From Cercis canadensis (lineage: Eukaryota; Streptophyta; Magnoliopsida; Fabales; Fabaceae): DNA of 64,000 nucleotides. The notes beneath the pieces were generated by a model. That model was not told the DNA's origin, made no database searches, and saw nothing but the letters and a program-made list of their open reading frames with translations. The stretch's first letter is position 1; every line of letters begins with the position of its first letter. Location: contig QAOA01000712.1 of the NCBI GenBank assembly GCA_003255065.1, positions 676,579-740,578 of the forward strand. The letters run 5' to 3'. Positions 23,197-33,968 of the stretch are shown here, in pieces. A program made the position numbers and the translations under genes.

Positions 23197-24386
23197 ATGA
23201 CACAAAGTAGTAACCAAAATCTTTTGGAGCTGAATTCAGAGATTGAACGCACATTGGTGAGAAAATTAAGGAAGAAGACTATCCTACTCCAGGATCAAAC
23301 TTTCAAGCCTATTTTAGAACAAGAATCTACCATGGCTGAACAAGCAAGACAACGAACCATGGGGAATTACGCCAGACCATCATTTATTGGAACTGAGTCC
23401 AGCATAACTAGACCTCTGGTGAGCACCAACAATTTTGAGATCAAGCCGAACATCATCCAGATGGTGCAGCAGCTTGTGCAGTTCGATGGACTGTCGGATG
23501 AAGACCCTCATGCTCACATCACAAATTTCTTGGAGATTTGTGATACCTTTAAAATCAATGGAGCTAGTGAGGATGCAATTAGACTGAGGCTTTTCCCTTT
23601 CGCATTGAGGGATAAAGCAAAATCGTGGTTGAAGACATTACCTCTTGGTTCTATCAAAACATGGGATGATCTCACTAAGAGATTTCTAAGCCGGTACTTC
23701 CCTCCAGCAAGAACAGCAAATGTTAGAAATGACATCTTCTCATTCCAGCAATTAGATGGTGAAACACTTTATGAAGCATGGGAGATATGGAAGGAATTAC
23801 AGAGAAAATGCCCACATCATGGCTGCATTTGGGGGTTCAAATGCAGACTTTTCATAGTGGTCTCAACTTTGGGACTCATTGATGCTTCCTCTGGAAGAAC
23901 CACAAGCTTCAAAACTCCTGAAGAACTGCAGAAGCTGATTGAGAACATCGCTATGAATAATTATCAGTGGGGGAATTAGGGAATGAATGTTAGATCAGAA
24001 GGAGTGCATAATGTGGATACTGTCACTTCTTTAGAGGCAAAAATTGAGGCCCTGACTAAGAAGATTGATGATCTGAGCAGACTTACTCCACCAGCACCAA
24101 TTATGAGCTGTGACATCTGCGGGGGAGGACATTCTAATCATGAATGTCGGGCATCCACCACGGGACTAGCAGTAGAGCAAGCAGATTACTAGAGAAATTG
24201 AATGCCCAATAATCCCTACTCTAACACATATAATCCTAGGTGGAGAAATCACTCGAATTTCGCTTGGAATAATCAAGGGCAGCAGAGGCAAGGTCCTCCA
24301 CCTGGATTTCAGCAGCCTCCTAACCTACCACAGAAGTTGACCATTGAAGATCAACTGTCTAAATTCATAGCAGCATCAAAAGGCTG
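23197..24386 (+). pseudogene. Athila gag, multiply interrupted
   Basis: The Retrotrans_gag core is clear: FDGLSDEDPHAHITNFLEIC, ALRDKAKSWLKTLP, then TWDDLTKRFLSRYFPP (about 23480-23710). Further on come a CDICGGGHSNHEC knuckle (about 24112-24150) and a Pro/Gln-rich tail typical of the lineage. Stops at 23977 (TAG), 24190 (TAG), 24199 (TGA) and 24385 (TGA) break it. In intact relatives gag and pol form one long frame. Confidence 0.85.
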
Positions 24387-25401
24387 ATTCAAAAACACTG
24401 AAATAACTTTGAGTAATCAAGAGGCTTCCATCCATAACCTTGCGACTCAAATTGGTTAGCTAGCCAAGCTAATTTCTAAAAGGCCACCAAGGACTCTACC
24501 TAGCTACATCGAGCCAAATCCTAAGGAATAAGCCAAGGCTATCACATTGAGGAGTGGTAAGGAGTTGAAAGAAGTTGAGAGAGCACAAATTGGTGGTGAA
24601 GGTGCTGCTGTAACTAAGAAAATAGATGACACTGTGTTGGAAAAGACAGAGGAGCCAAAGAAGAAAGTGGTGAAGGAATACCAGCCACTCATACCTTACC
24701 CGAGTAGGCTTGCAAAGGACAGAAATGAGGAACACTTTGGTAAATTTTTAGAACTTTTTAAATAGCTGCATATTAATATTCCTTTTGTTGAAGCTCTTTT
24801 GCAGATGTCAAAATATGCAAAATTCTTGAAGGACCTCCTTTCTAACAAGAAGAAGCTCAAGTAGCTGTCAATGGTGACCCTGAATGAGGAGTGCTCCGCC
24901 ATAGTCTAGAACATTCTACTACGAAAAATAAAGGATCCAAGGAGTTTTACTATCCCTTGCAATATTGGTAGTTTATCTGTTGATAGGGCATTAGCAGGTT
25001 TAGGTGCTAGTATAAATTTGATGCCTTATAGTATGTTTCAAAAATAGGGACTTGGTGAACCAGCACCCACTAGGATGAGAATTTAATTAGCAGATAGGTC
25101 TATCACATATCCTAAGGGTATAATAGAAGATGTCCTAGTTAAAGTTGATAAATTTATCTTCCCTGTAGACTTTGTAATCATTGACATGGATGAAGATGTC
25201 GAGGTACCCTTGCTGTTAGGTCAACCATTCTTTGCTACAGCTAGAGCCATCATTGATGTTCATGGTGGCAAGTTAACTTTAAGAGTGGAAGACGAGCAAG
25301 TGATCTTTAAAATATCCGAGGCCATGAAACACAAGATGAGTATTAATGATTGTAGACATTGTATTTTGTCCAAGGTTGATACACGTTTTCTAAATAAATA
25401 A
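24387..25401 (+). pseudogene. Athila protease region, active site lost
   Basis: The reading continues from gag with stops at 24457, 24529, 24763, 24862, 24907, 25045 and 25084. The retropepsin motif, normally DLGASINLMP, reads GLGASINLMP here, so the catalytic Asp is Gly. The flap-side block LGQPFFATARAIIDV is kept. The region ends at 25401, where a different LTR-like sequence begins. Confidence 0.8.
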
Positions 25402-25429
25402 AAAAAGAGAAAATAAAAAAATATTTTTT

Positions 25430-28341
25430 GATTATGTTTTAGTGGAAAAATTTGATTTTAAGGTCTTTAAAGTCTCTTTTAAATTTTGGATCAAAGTTTT
25501 GGTTTTTGGGCATTGTCCCACTTCATTTTAATACAAGTTAGGAAACTCTTTGGTCCGTTTTCTTTAAATTTGAGTTTAGGATCTTTTGACCAATTTAATT
25601 TATTTTAAATATTTTTTTTGTACATAAAAATTATAATTTTCTAGGTTTTTAGTGATTTTGGATCAAAACTCAAGTTTTGGGCTTAGCCCATCATGTTAAA
25701 ATCCTAGTTTGGGGGCCTTTAGGCCCATCTATTTTTTTTTTCTAATGTTTTTGGGCAAAATAAATTATATATGTTTGTTGAACTATTTAATTTGTTTGAG
25801 TTTTAATTTGGGACCAATTGGACCAACTTAGGTCCAAGGTTGAGCTCTTTAGGCTCATTTTGACCTAATTTGGCCTAATTAGCCCATTAGGGTTTTTGTG
25901 ATTTTTATTTTTAATAAAAAAAAATCAAATAAATTTGTTAAAAATCTGGAAGAGGTCAGCTAGGGTTTAAATAATTTTTTCAAGTATAAGTGAAAAGATC
26001 TAGCCTCAAGGAAGCTTCATAGAAGTTGCTTGTGCAAGAGAATTTTGGGAAAATTGCTAATAGGGGCTTCTTAACCTTATTTTTGCATGAAAAAAATACA
26101 AATTAAAGGAGTTGAAGTCTGCAATTTGGTTAGGGCATTTTGGGGAAGAATTATTAGATTTTTCACATGCCAAGGCTAAAGGAAAGTGGGAGGAAGGTGC
26201 AAAAGGAGTATGAAAGGACAAAACTACCCCCAACTTGCTCTCCAAGTTGAGAGGGCTGATCACATTTAGGGAAAAAGAGAGGAGAAAGCCTCATACAATA
26301 ATATGCTCTCAAGGTGAAAACAATGAGGAAGAGAGAGAATTTTGAAAAAATAGATCAAAGAGAGGAAAGTTGAGAGTTCTTAAGTGTTCTTGATATTCTT
26401 AGAGAGAAAAACAAGAAACTAATAGTGGTTTGAGCTTCTTGGAATTGGGTTCTACACTTTTGAGCAAGGAAGAAAAGTTTTATTGAAGAACACTTGGTAA
26501 CCTTCACTCTTCTCTTGATTTCTTGTCATTCTCTTGTGTGTTTTTATTTGAATCCATGTAAAATGTATGTCTCTTTTTCTTTCCCTCTTGAATGCCTCTA
26601 TTTCATTTTAATTCTATGAGTTTCATTTTAATTTTTGTTGTTTTTCTCCTCTCTTGAATATTCTCTTGATATTTTGGTTTAGGGAGATTATGTTTAGTTT
26701 CTATTTTGATTATGGTTGAGTACTTAGTTTATTGTTGTTTTGCTTATTTTTACCATATGACATGATTTTGTTAAGGGCTGGTCTTTTTCTAGCATGGTTT
26801 TGGTTGATGGTATTGTAGGTTTTACATGCTTGCTGCCCTATTATTGTTTTGGTACCATTTGTCATGTCTTGTTGGAGTGAACATGCTTCTTGTGGATTTC
26901 TTTTGAGTATTTTGTTTGTTTTGCCTTTGTTTTCTTGAATGTGTTTTAGGGTTATTTATTAAAAATCAAAATAATGTTTGACCTTTTGACTTTTGTCATG
27001 CTTAAAATCAAATTGGTCAATTGAGATAGTAGTTATCAAATTTGGTTTCTAAATGGTCATTCTTGGATCTGTCAGTCCAACACTGACAATGGTCGATCTT
27101 TTGATCATAACTTCCGTTTTATAACCCCAAATGACATGATTCTTATTTTGTTAGAACTCTAAGATGTGTATCTTTCATGTGTATAAATTTCATATTTTTT
27201 GCATGTCGCATTTGCTCCCAGTTTTAATTTCAAAATGGCTTTTTTAACTGTACTATGAAATTGCTAGTTGATTCTAGCAGTGTTCTATTTTTTGGCCATA
27301 ACTTGAGTTAGGCAGCTCGTTTTTGTATAATTTTTTATTCTTTAGAACCATAAGATATTTTTCTATTTCATGTAAAATTTTGGAGTCACATTGCATTGGC
27401 ATGCATTCCTAGATTTCTTTACAAGTTTCCCATGTGTTTGCTTGTTGTCCTCTCTTCCTTTTTAGAACCATTTGTATGCTAATTAGGAGTGTACGTTGAT
27501 TGCGCTGTTTAACTATATGTTGTTGCCTTACTTTGCATGTCATTTTCATGGTTTTATATTGATTCTTAATGGCTGTCACATGTGCTTTAGTATTGTATAC
27601 ATTTTCACTATAAGTTGACATGTTCATTGTTTTATCTTGTCATTTATTGTGATGCGTTGTGGCTACTCAATTGCTTATGCATATGTGACCTTTAATTTTT
27701 TATTTGGAGCCAACTAATGTATGTTTCATGTGAGAGGGAGTCACAATCCTTGGGCCATTATCAAAACCCTAAGGCGAATCGGAGGCTTGGAGAGCTTTTG
27801 TTTATTTTGATTACATTTTCCATTTATGTACCCATTCCCTATTGGATAAAGACAAGTGTTGTAATAATTAAAATCATACATTTGCATAGTATTTAGGAAT
27901 GTGATTGTCTGGTTAGTATCCATAGGCCCCTACCTATTATGGAGGGATAAAGCGATCCATCTGCATATCAAGTGGCCCACCCTATCATTCCTAGGTAAGG
28001 ATAAGTGCCACCCCGGAGGGCACCATATGCGAGGAACGAGTGGAATGATTTATGGCATGTTAATTGCATGTATTTCATGTTTAAATTTACTGTTAGTATT
28101 CTTATTTATTTGTATAGTTTATTATTTGATGGATGAATAAAGAACATTTTTGGCCATTTTATGATTCACACAACTAATTTCGGGTAATCATCTTTTAGAC
28201 GGGTGTTGTGGGGTGCCTAACACCTTCTCCATACACAAACTGACTCCTGAACCCTCTTTGGTTCGTAGATATTTTATTTTTAAATTAAAAAGAGGTTTTT
28301 CAATTGTTCCCCGTTTTCTTAATACAATTGGTGGCGACTCC
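25430..28341 (+). mobile_element. Tat/Ogre-type LTR and primer-binding site inserted in Athila
   Basis: About 2.9 kb of non-coding DNA separates Athila protease from reverse transcriptase. It contains palindromic words (TGGGCTTAGCCCA, GGGCCTTTAGGCCCA). It ends …AATACA (28326), followed after ATTGG by TGGCGACTCC (28332-28341), the Arg-tRNA-type site used by Tat/Ogre elements. About 80 bases of leader-like sequence follow before Athila coding resumes. The left boundary near 25430 is uncertain, and no target duplication was found. No gene is supported inside. Confidence 0.6.
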
Positions 28342-28441
28342 AAGTTTTCTTTCGGAAAACTAATTTTTTTTCTAAGTCTGTCATTCACGTCGTAGCGACC
28401 TTCGGGTACGTTGTGACAATGATACATGCTTTTATGTATAT

Positions 28442-30206
28442 GTGATTGACTCATGTGTGTCTTGTTCTATGCAGGAAATCCTCAAAAGAGATGCATTGGA
28501 AACGTGTATCATGCATGTGGCATACCTACAAGCCCATGAGCCATTGATCAGAGATGCACCTCTTGAAAAGATTGAGGACAAAAGAACCAGAATTAGACCA
28601 TCTATTGAGGATCCACCTGAGTTAGAGCTTAAAAGACTTCCAGAACACTTGGAATATGCTTTCTTGGCAGAAAATTGCAAGCTGCCTATTATTATTGTAG
28701 CGGACCTGACAAAGGATCAAAGAGTGAAACTTCTAGATGTGCTTAAGATGCACAAGAAGGCCATAGTATGGAAGATCTCTGATATGAGAGGAATTAGCCC
28801 CTCATTCTGCACCCACAAGATTTCATTAGAAGAGAATTGCAAGCCATTGGTATAGCCACAACAACGTTTGAATCCAAACATGAAAGATGTAGTGAAAAAT
28901 AAGGTAATTAAACTTCTAGATGTAAGAGTTATTTACCTTATTGCTGACAGTTTTTAGGTTAGTCCTGTGCAAGTAGTGCCAAAGAAAGGAGGCATGATGG
29001 TGGTGCCTAATGAGAAGAATGAGTTGGTGCCAATAAGGACAGTCACAGGGTGGAGAGTCTGTATAGACTATCGGTGGCTGAATGATGTCACCAGCAAAGA
29101 TCATTTCCCTCTACCATTCATAGACCAGATGTTGGAGTGTATGGCTGGACATGCCTATTATTATTTTTTGGATGGCATGTCAGGGTACTTCCAGATACTC
29201 ATTGCCCCAGAAGATCAAGAGAAGACAACCTTCACCTGTTCTTATGGTACGTTTGCTTATAGAAGAATGTCATTTAGGTTGTGTAATGCCCTTGCCACCT
29301 TTCAAAGGTGTATGATGGCAATCTTCGATAAATTGGTTGAGGACATCATAGAGGTATTTATGGAAAATTTCTCTGTCTTTGGTAACTCTTTTGAATTATG
29401 CTTGCATAACTTAGTTAGAGTCCTTGAGAGGTGTGAGGAAACTAATATGGTCATGAATTGGGAGAAGTGTCATTTTATGGTTCAGGAGGGTATAGTATTG
29501 GGCCATAAAATCTCTAGTAAGGGTATAAAGGTCGATAGGGCAAAAATAGATACCATAGCTAAACTGCCACCACCTACTTCTGTAAGGGTAGTTAGGAGTT
29601 TTCTAGGTCATGCTGGCTTCTATAGAAGATTTATTAAAGATTTCTCCAAGATAGCTAGACCACTTACTAAGCTACTTGAAAATGATGTACCTTTTGTCTT
29701 TAATGATGATTGTATGATTGCATTTAATATTTTAAAAGACAAATTGACTATTGCTTCTATTTTGGTTACACCTGATTGGTCATTCCCATTTGAACTAATG
29801 TGTGATGAAGTGATTTTGCAGTAGGAGCAGTTTTGGGACAGCACATGGACAAGCACTTCTGACCCATTTACTATGCACGTAAAACTTTGTTGATGTAAAG
29901 AAGAACTACACTACCACTGAGAAAGAGTTGCTTGCAGTAGTTTATTCTTTAGACAAATTTAGATGCTATCTTATTCTGTCTAAAGTCATTGTGTATACTG
30001 ATCACTCAACATTAAGGTATCTTTTGAGCAAAAATTATGCTAAGCCTCGACTAATACGCTAGGTTTTGTTATTGTAGGAGTTTGACTTAGAGATTCGAGA
30101 TCATAAGGGAACCAAGAACCTAGCAGCAAACCACCTGTCTCGTTTGGAACTCCCAGAAAAAGGGGGGTTAGTGGAAGAGGACTTGAATGACAATTTTCCA
30201 GACGAA
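28442..30206 (+). pseudogene. Athila reverse transcriptase / RNase H, inactive
   Basis: The RT blocks are in order: WRVCIDYRWLND, FPLPFIDQMLE, LDGMSGYFQILI, TTFTCSYGTFAYRRM. The catalytic box, normally FMDDFSVFG, reads FMENFSVFG (about 29359), so both metal-binding Asp are lost. The connection (LGHKISSKGIKVD) and the RNase H pieces ([32 protein letters not shown]) follow through frameshifts near 29824 and 29890 and a TAG at 30060. Stops at 28853 and 28955 lie upstream of the RT core. It could not copy RNA. Confidence 0.88.
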
Positions 30207-30926
30207 TAGCTATATGAAATAGAGGTGAAAGACATTCATTGGTTTACTAATTTTGCTAACTACCTTGCAGGTACGATTTTTCCAAAGGAGTTAACTTATT
30301 CACAAAAGGATAAATTCTTCTCTGATTTGAAATACTACCTTTGGGAAGACCCCTATCTATTTTGTATTTGTGCAGACCAAATGATAAGGCGTTGTGTTGC
30401 CTATCTAGAGACCAAAAGCATCCTGCAGCACTGCCATAAGGGTCTAACTGGAGTACATTATCAAGCCAATGGGACAGGAAGGAAAGTCATGGAATCAGGT
30501 TTTTATTGGCCTACCTTATTTAAGGATGCTCAAAGGTATGTAAGGCAATGTGACAATTGCTAGCGCACAGGTAACATTTCTAGGAATGATGAAATGCCCC
30601 AAACTAATATATTTGTGTGTGAGGTCTTCGATGTCTGGGGCATTGACTTCATTGGTCCTTTTCCCTCATCCTTTGGAAACAAGTATATCCTAGTTGCAGT
30701 AGACTATGTATCTAAATGGGTTGAAGCTCATGCTTTGCCTACTAATGATGCTAGGGTAGTTGTTAAGTTCCTTAGGAAATTGTTCACTAGGTTTGGAGCA
30801 CCTAGAGCTATTATTAGTGACAAAGATACCACTTTTGTAACCAACAACTAGCTAATACCTTGAAGAAATATGGTGTTACTCATAAAGTGGCTACCCCATA
30901 TCATCCCCAAACCAGTGGCCAAGTGG
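30207..30926 (+). pseudogene. Athila integrase, truncated
   Basis: The zinc-binding H-H-C-C region (HCHKGLTGVHYQ … CDNC, with TAG at 30561 directly after) and the first two catalytic Asp ([16 protein letters not shown]) are visible. The frame breaks near 30849, and the sequence ends at HPQTSGQV (about 30926), before the catalytic Glu. No 3' LTR follows. Confidence 0.85.
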
Positions 30927-31161
30927 GAATTAGATTGACTGCTGCTCCTCCATCATTCATCACTTTGTTAATAGATTGTCCTTTGACAAGAGCTTTAATA
31001 TGTAAAGGCTTGAGATGCCTCTTTTGCTCTTCGGGAGGTTTCTTAAAGAATGCAAAACCAAAATTGATTTTTAGATCTTTTCTCACAGAATTTTCCATGA
31101 GATATTCTTTGAGAAAATCTAGAACGTAAGACCACCAACGTTGTGAGCTCAGTTCATTCAA
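30901..31161 (-). pseudogene. Retropepsin fragment of another Ty3/gypsy element
   Basis: The minus-strand frame reads LKPLHIKALVKGQSINKV followed by MNDGGAAVNLIP. This matches the plant gypsy protease pattern KPLYIKxxVNGKPVxxxLVDGGAxxNxxP with the catalytic Asp kept. It is joined head-on to the truncated Athila integrase, so the junction at about 30926 is a rearrangement point. Confidence 0.55.
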
Positions 31162-33451
31162 ATTGAGCTATTTCCCTCTCAAAGCCTTTATTCTCTCTTC
31201 TCCTCTAAGCGCGATGGCAAAATCAGATGGTGGGACAACCTTCACTGGTGGCGATGATGCCTTATGTGTGTGTGAGATGCAAGTTCTTGCTATTTGGAGT
31301 TTAAGTTAGTGTGATCTCTCTCTATTTCTTCTGTTGAAATCTTCATTATTGGATTGCGAATTCTACTTAGTTTTTTGGTTAGTTTGTGTTGGGAATTAGT
31401 TGTATAATAGCTATGGAATTATTTTTGCTCAATTTGGTAGTTGTTGGAATTGTTTTGATTGTGTTTAAAATTTGAGGATTGATGATTGAATTGACTTGAT
31501 GAAATTGGTTATATAAATGTTGTTTATTGTTCAAATTGGTTTGGGGGTTTTGTTATGTGATAAGTTTAGAGTGAATTTACAATTTTTCTGGATTTTTTAA
31601 AATGATTGTGAATTTTTTGTGGGGTTTATGCTCAAATTTAGTTAATTAAAATAGTGAGGAATTTGATGAAATTTATTGAGCTAGTAACTGTAAAATTTAG
31701 CTCTTTTCTAATCTATGAATACATATTCCTTTGCCATAACTTATGACCCTGTAAATACGAACAGCGAAGGTTGTGATAGCAAACCCATTAAGATTTTAAC
31801 TTTTGAGGAACAATGGCCCCTACTTCAAGCAACAGTGGATAAACTAATAAATCTAATAGAAGGGGTTGACAACTCAACTTTCTCATATGAGGACTACATG
31901 TCCTGCTACACGTATCCTTCCTATTTTCTCTAGGTATTAGGAATATTCTTGGATTTACATTATTCATTGTTTTGAGTAGTTTTGATTTTTTTAAATAGTT
32001 ATGACTTGACCTTTTTAGCATGTGAATATGCATTAATGGAAATGCTACATGACTTGTTTTGTATATCATCACTACACTCTCATTTTTCCATTTTGCTAAT
32101 ATTGTATTGTTGTGTTGTTGCATAATTTTGGATGAAACAAGCTATTATTTGGCTAAAAGAACCAATTATTTTACCTTTTAATTATTGGGGTTCATGACTC
32201 TTGTATTGGAAAAGTCTATGTAATAATAAGTTAATGTTGATGGTTGCTTGATTTGTTAACCAGTGGAGATAAGATCTCTTAAACTATTTGTGGGCCTAAA
32301 GGAAAGAATCAAACCACATTATCAAACACAAATGTGGTCTAATGAAGAATGTGAAGATTTTTCCTCATACCATTGCCTCATTGGTATTCTCCTATGTTTC
32401 TCCATCTATTTTCTACTGGTGGCTAACGTGCCATTCCTATACTTTCATTTCATTTTAGATTAGATGTTCAAAAGATTACAAGTGATCAAGCAAATTTGTA
32501 AACTGAAGACCTTGATGTGCTAGTTAGTGAGCCTTTTGTTTGTGTGCCTTGCAATTTTAAAGATAATTTGGGTACACATATTTTCCTTTTTTAAAGCATA
32601 CAATTCTAATAAGTTACACCAGACAATTAGAGGTTCTATTACATTATTTGTATGTTGTTATGCAACAATAGTCATTGTTATGATCTATAGCTAGTAATTC
32701 ATTTTGTAGTAGAAAGTAGAAACTTGGATCACGTATCTTTGTAATCATAATTATAGCTTTTTAGTTGAAGGAATTCTTTTAAGAGCTGATAATCAATGAA
32801 TGTTCATCTTTTGCAGATTACAAGAGAATGGTCTCAATATTTTGCTAGAGAAGCACTTGAAATCTGATTGATACAATTTAAATAAAAACCGATTAGTTTC
32901 CATACCATAGTTGTAAAGATCGGAAATAAATTTTTGAAACCTATAAATATGGCTCTGTTAGAATTATAGTCCTATGAAAGTGAGTTGATATTAGAAATTG
33001 TATAAAAATTGTAAAGTCTGTACAAGTCCGACAAAACTCTGTATTGTGATCCTAAGTTTATTTAAATGTGATAATGTATTACTTTTTGTTATTTCGTTGT
33101 TTTTCACTTTTCTTTATTTCTTCAATATTAATATGAGAAATCAGCACTAGCAGAAGAAAAAAAACAAAAAACAAAAAACGCTAAAGTGATTTCTCACGGA
33201 CAAGTTCCATGAGAAACTTGTGTAAGAAATTTTTTAACTTGTCTCACACCCACTGTAAGTTCGTGAGAAATTCTGTGAGAAAATTCCTGACAGCATGCAT
33301 ATCTGATGAGAAATGTGGTTTGTCATGAGGGCTTTTCTGATGGGACTTTTCTATGAGAAATTCCATAAGTAACTCATTTGTCATAGAATTTTGGCCATTT
33401 TCTCATGGTATTATTCTATGAGAAAATGCCTTTTTTTCTTTTCTTGTAATA
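31065..33451 (+). mobile_element. Non-autonomous CACTA relative, left end missing
   Basis: Its right half matches the element ends at 20802 and 63235, including the block GTATAAAAATTGTAAAGTC (about 32999) and the TTTCTTGTAAT terminus. Near 31070-31120 are the family's TTTCTCACAGAATTTTCC-like subterminal words. A leader-like exon with ATGGCAAAATCAGATGG at about 31213 precedes the cullin-like ORF. No CACTACAAG start was found, so the left end was probably lost at the junction with the retropepsin fragment. Confidence 0.5.
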
Positions 33452-33845
33452 GTAGATACACAAGCCCTAATGTAGCATCATTTAAAGCAATTAATTAGAT
33501 ACTTTTCAAGATCTTCACAATAATACCAAAATCAAAACTTTGTTCTGATCCAAACTCCTAGTAAATTTTCTTTTCCTCTTTTACCCTACTCATATGAGTG
33601 AGGTAGGATAGAAAACTCCAATTAATTAACATGTGTGGAGCAAAATAATTTTTAACCGTAAATATGGTTGTAGAATAACAATGCATTTATGCTATAAATA
33701 TTACTTAAAATAAATTTATTATAAATAAGTAATAGAAAATAAAAGATAGATTTTTCTTGAGTAAAACGAAACGAAAAATGAGAGAAGAAAAGAAAGAATC
33801 CACAATCTTCGCATTGTAACTTAAGAATTTCCAATATCATATATG
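31711..33845 (+). repeat. Direct segmental duplication, copy 2
   Basis: It is collinear with 19066-21197. The homology extends about 390 bp beyond the CACTA-type terminus, so this is a duplicated segment and not two independent insertions of one element. It is followed by the U-box pseudogene promoter. Confidence 0.9.
31715..31933 (+). pseudogene. Cullin N-terminus-like fragment, copy 2
   Basis: This 72-codon frame is still open and differs from the first copy at eight residues. It keeps LTFEEQWPLLQ and FSYEDYMSCYT. Upstream, a leader-like exon and intron-like DNA are present only in this copy. A second block at 32263-32390 (EIRSLKLFVGLKERIKPHYQ) also stays open here, while copy 1 has a stop. 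Confidence 0.45.
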
Positions 33846-33968
33846 TTTTACTAATATTTCTTTCCTTATTTGGAGTTTTTTCCTCACACGCTTTTTCTAT
33901 TTACCTATGTATAAAAATTCATGTCTGCCTTATAGTTCATTACCCTTTCACTTTCACCCATAGAAGAG

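Noticed and set aside
26057..28395. Short frames between Athila protease and RT
   Set aside because: They fall inside LTR-like DNA with a primer-binding site at its end and do not match Athila or other proteins.
31715..31933. Functional small cullin gene
   Set aside because: Only an N-terminal piece exists, it ends immediately, and copy differences are mostly amino-acid changing.
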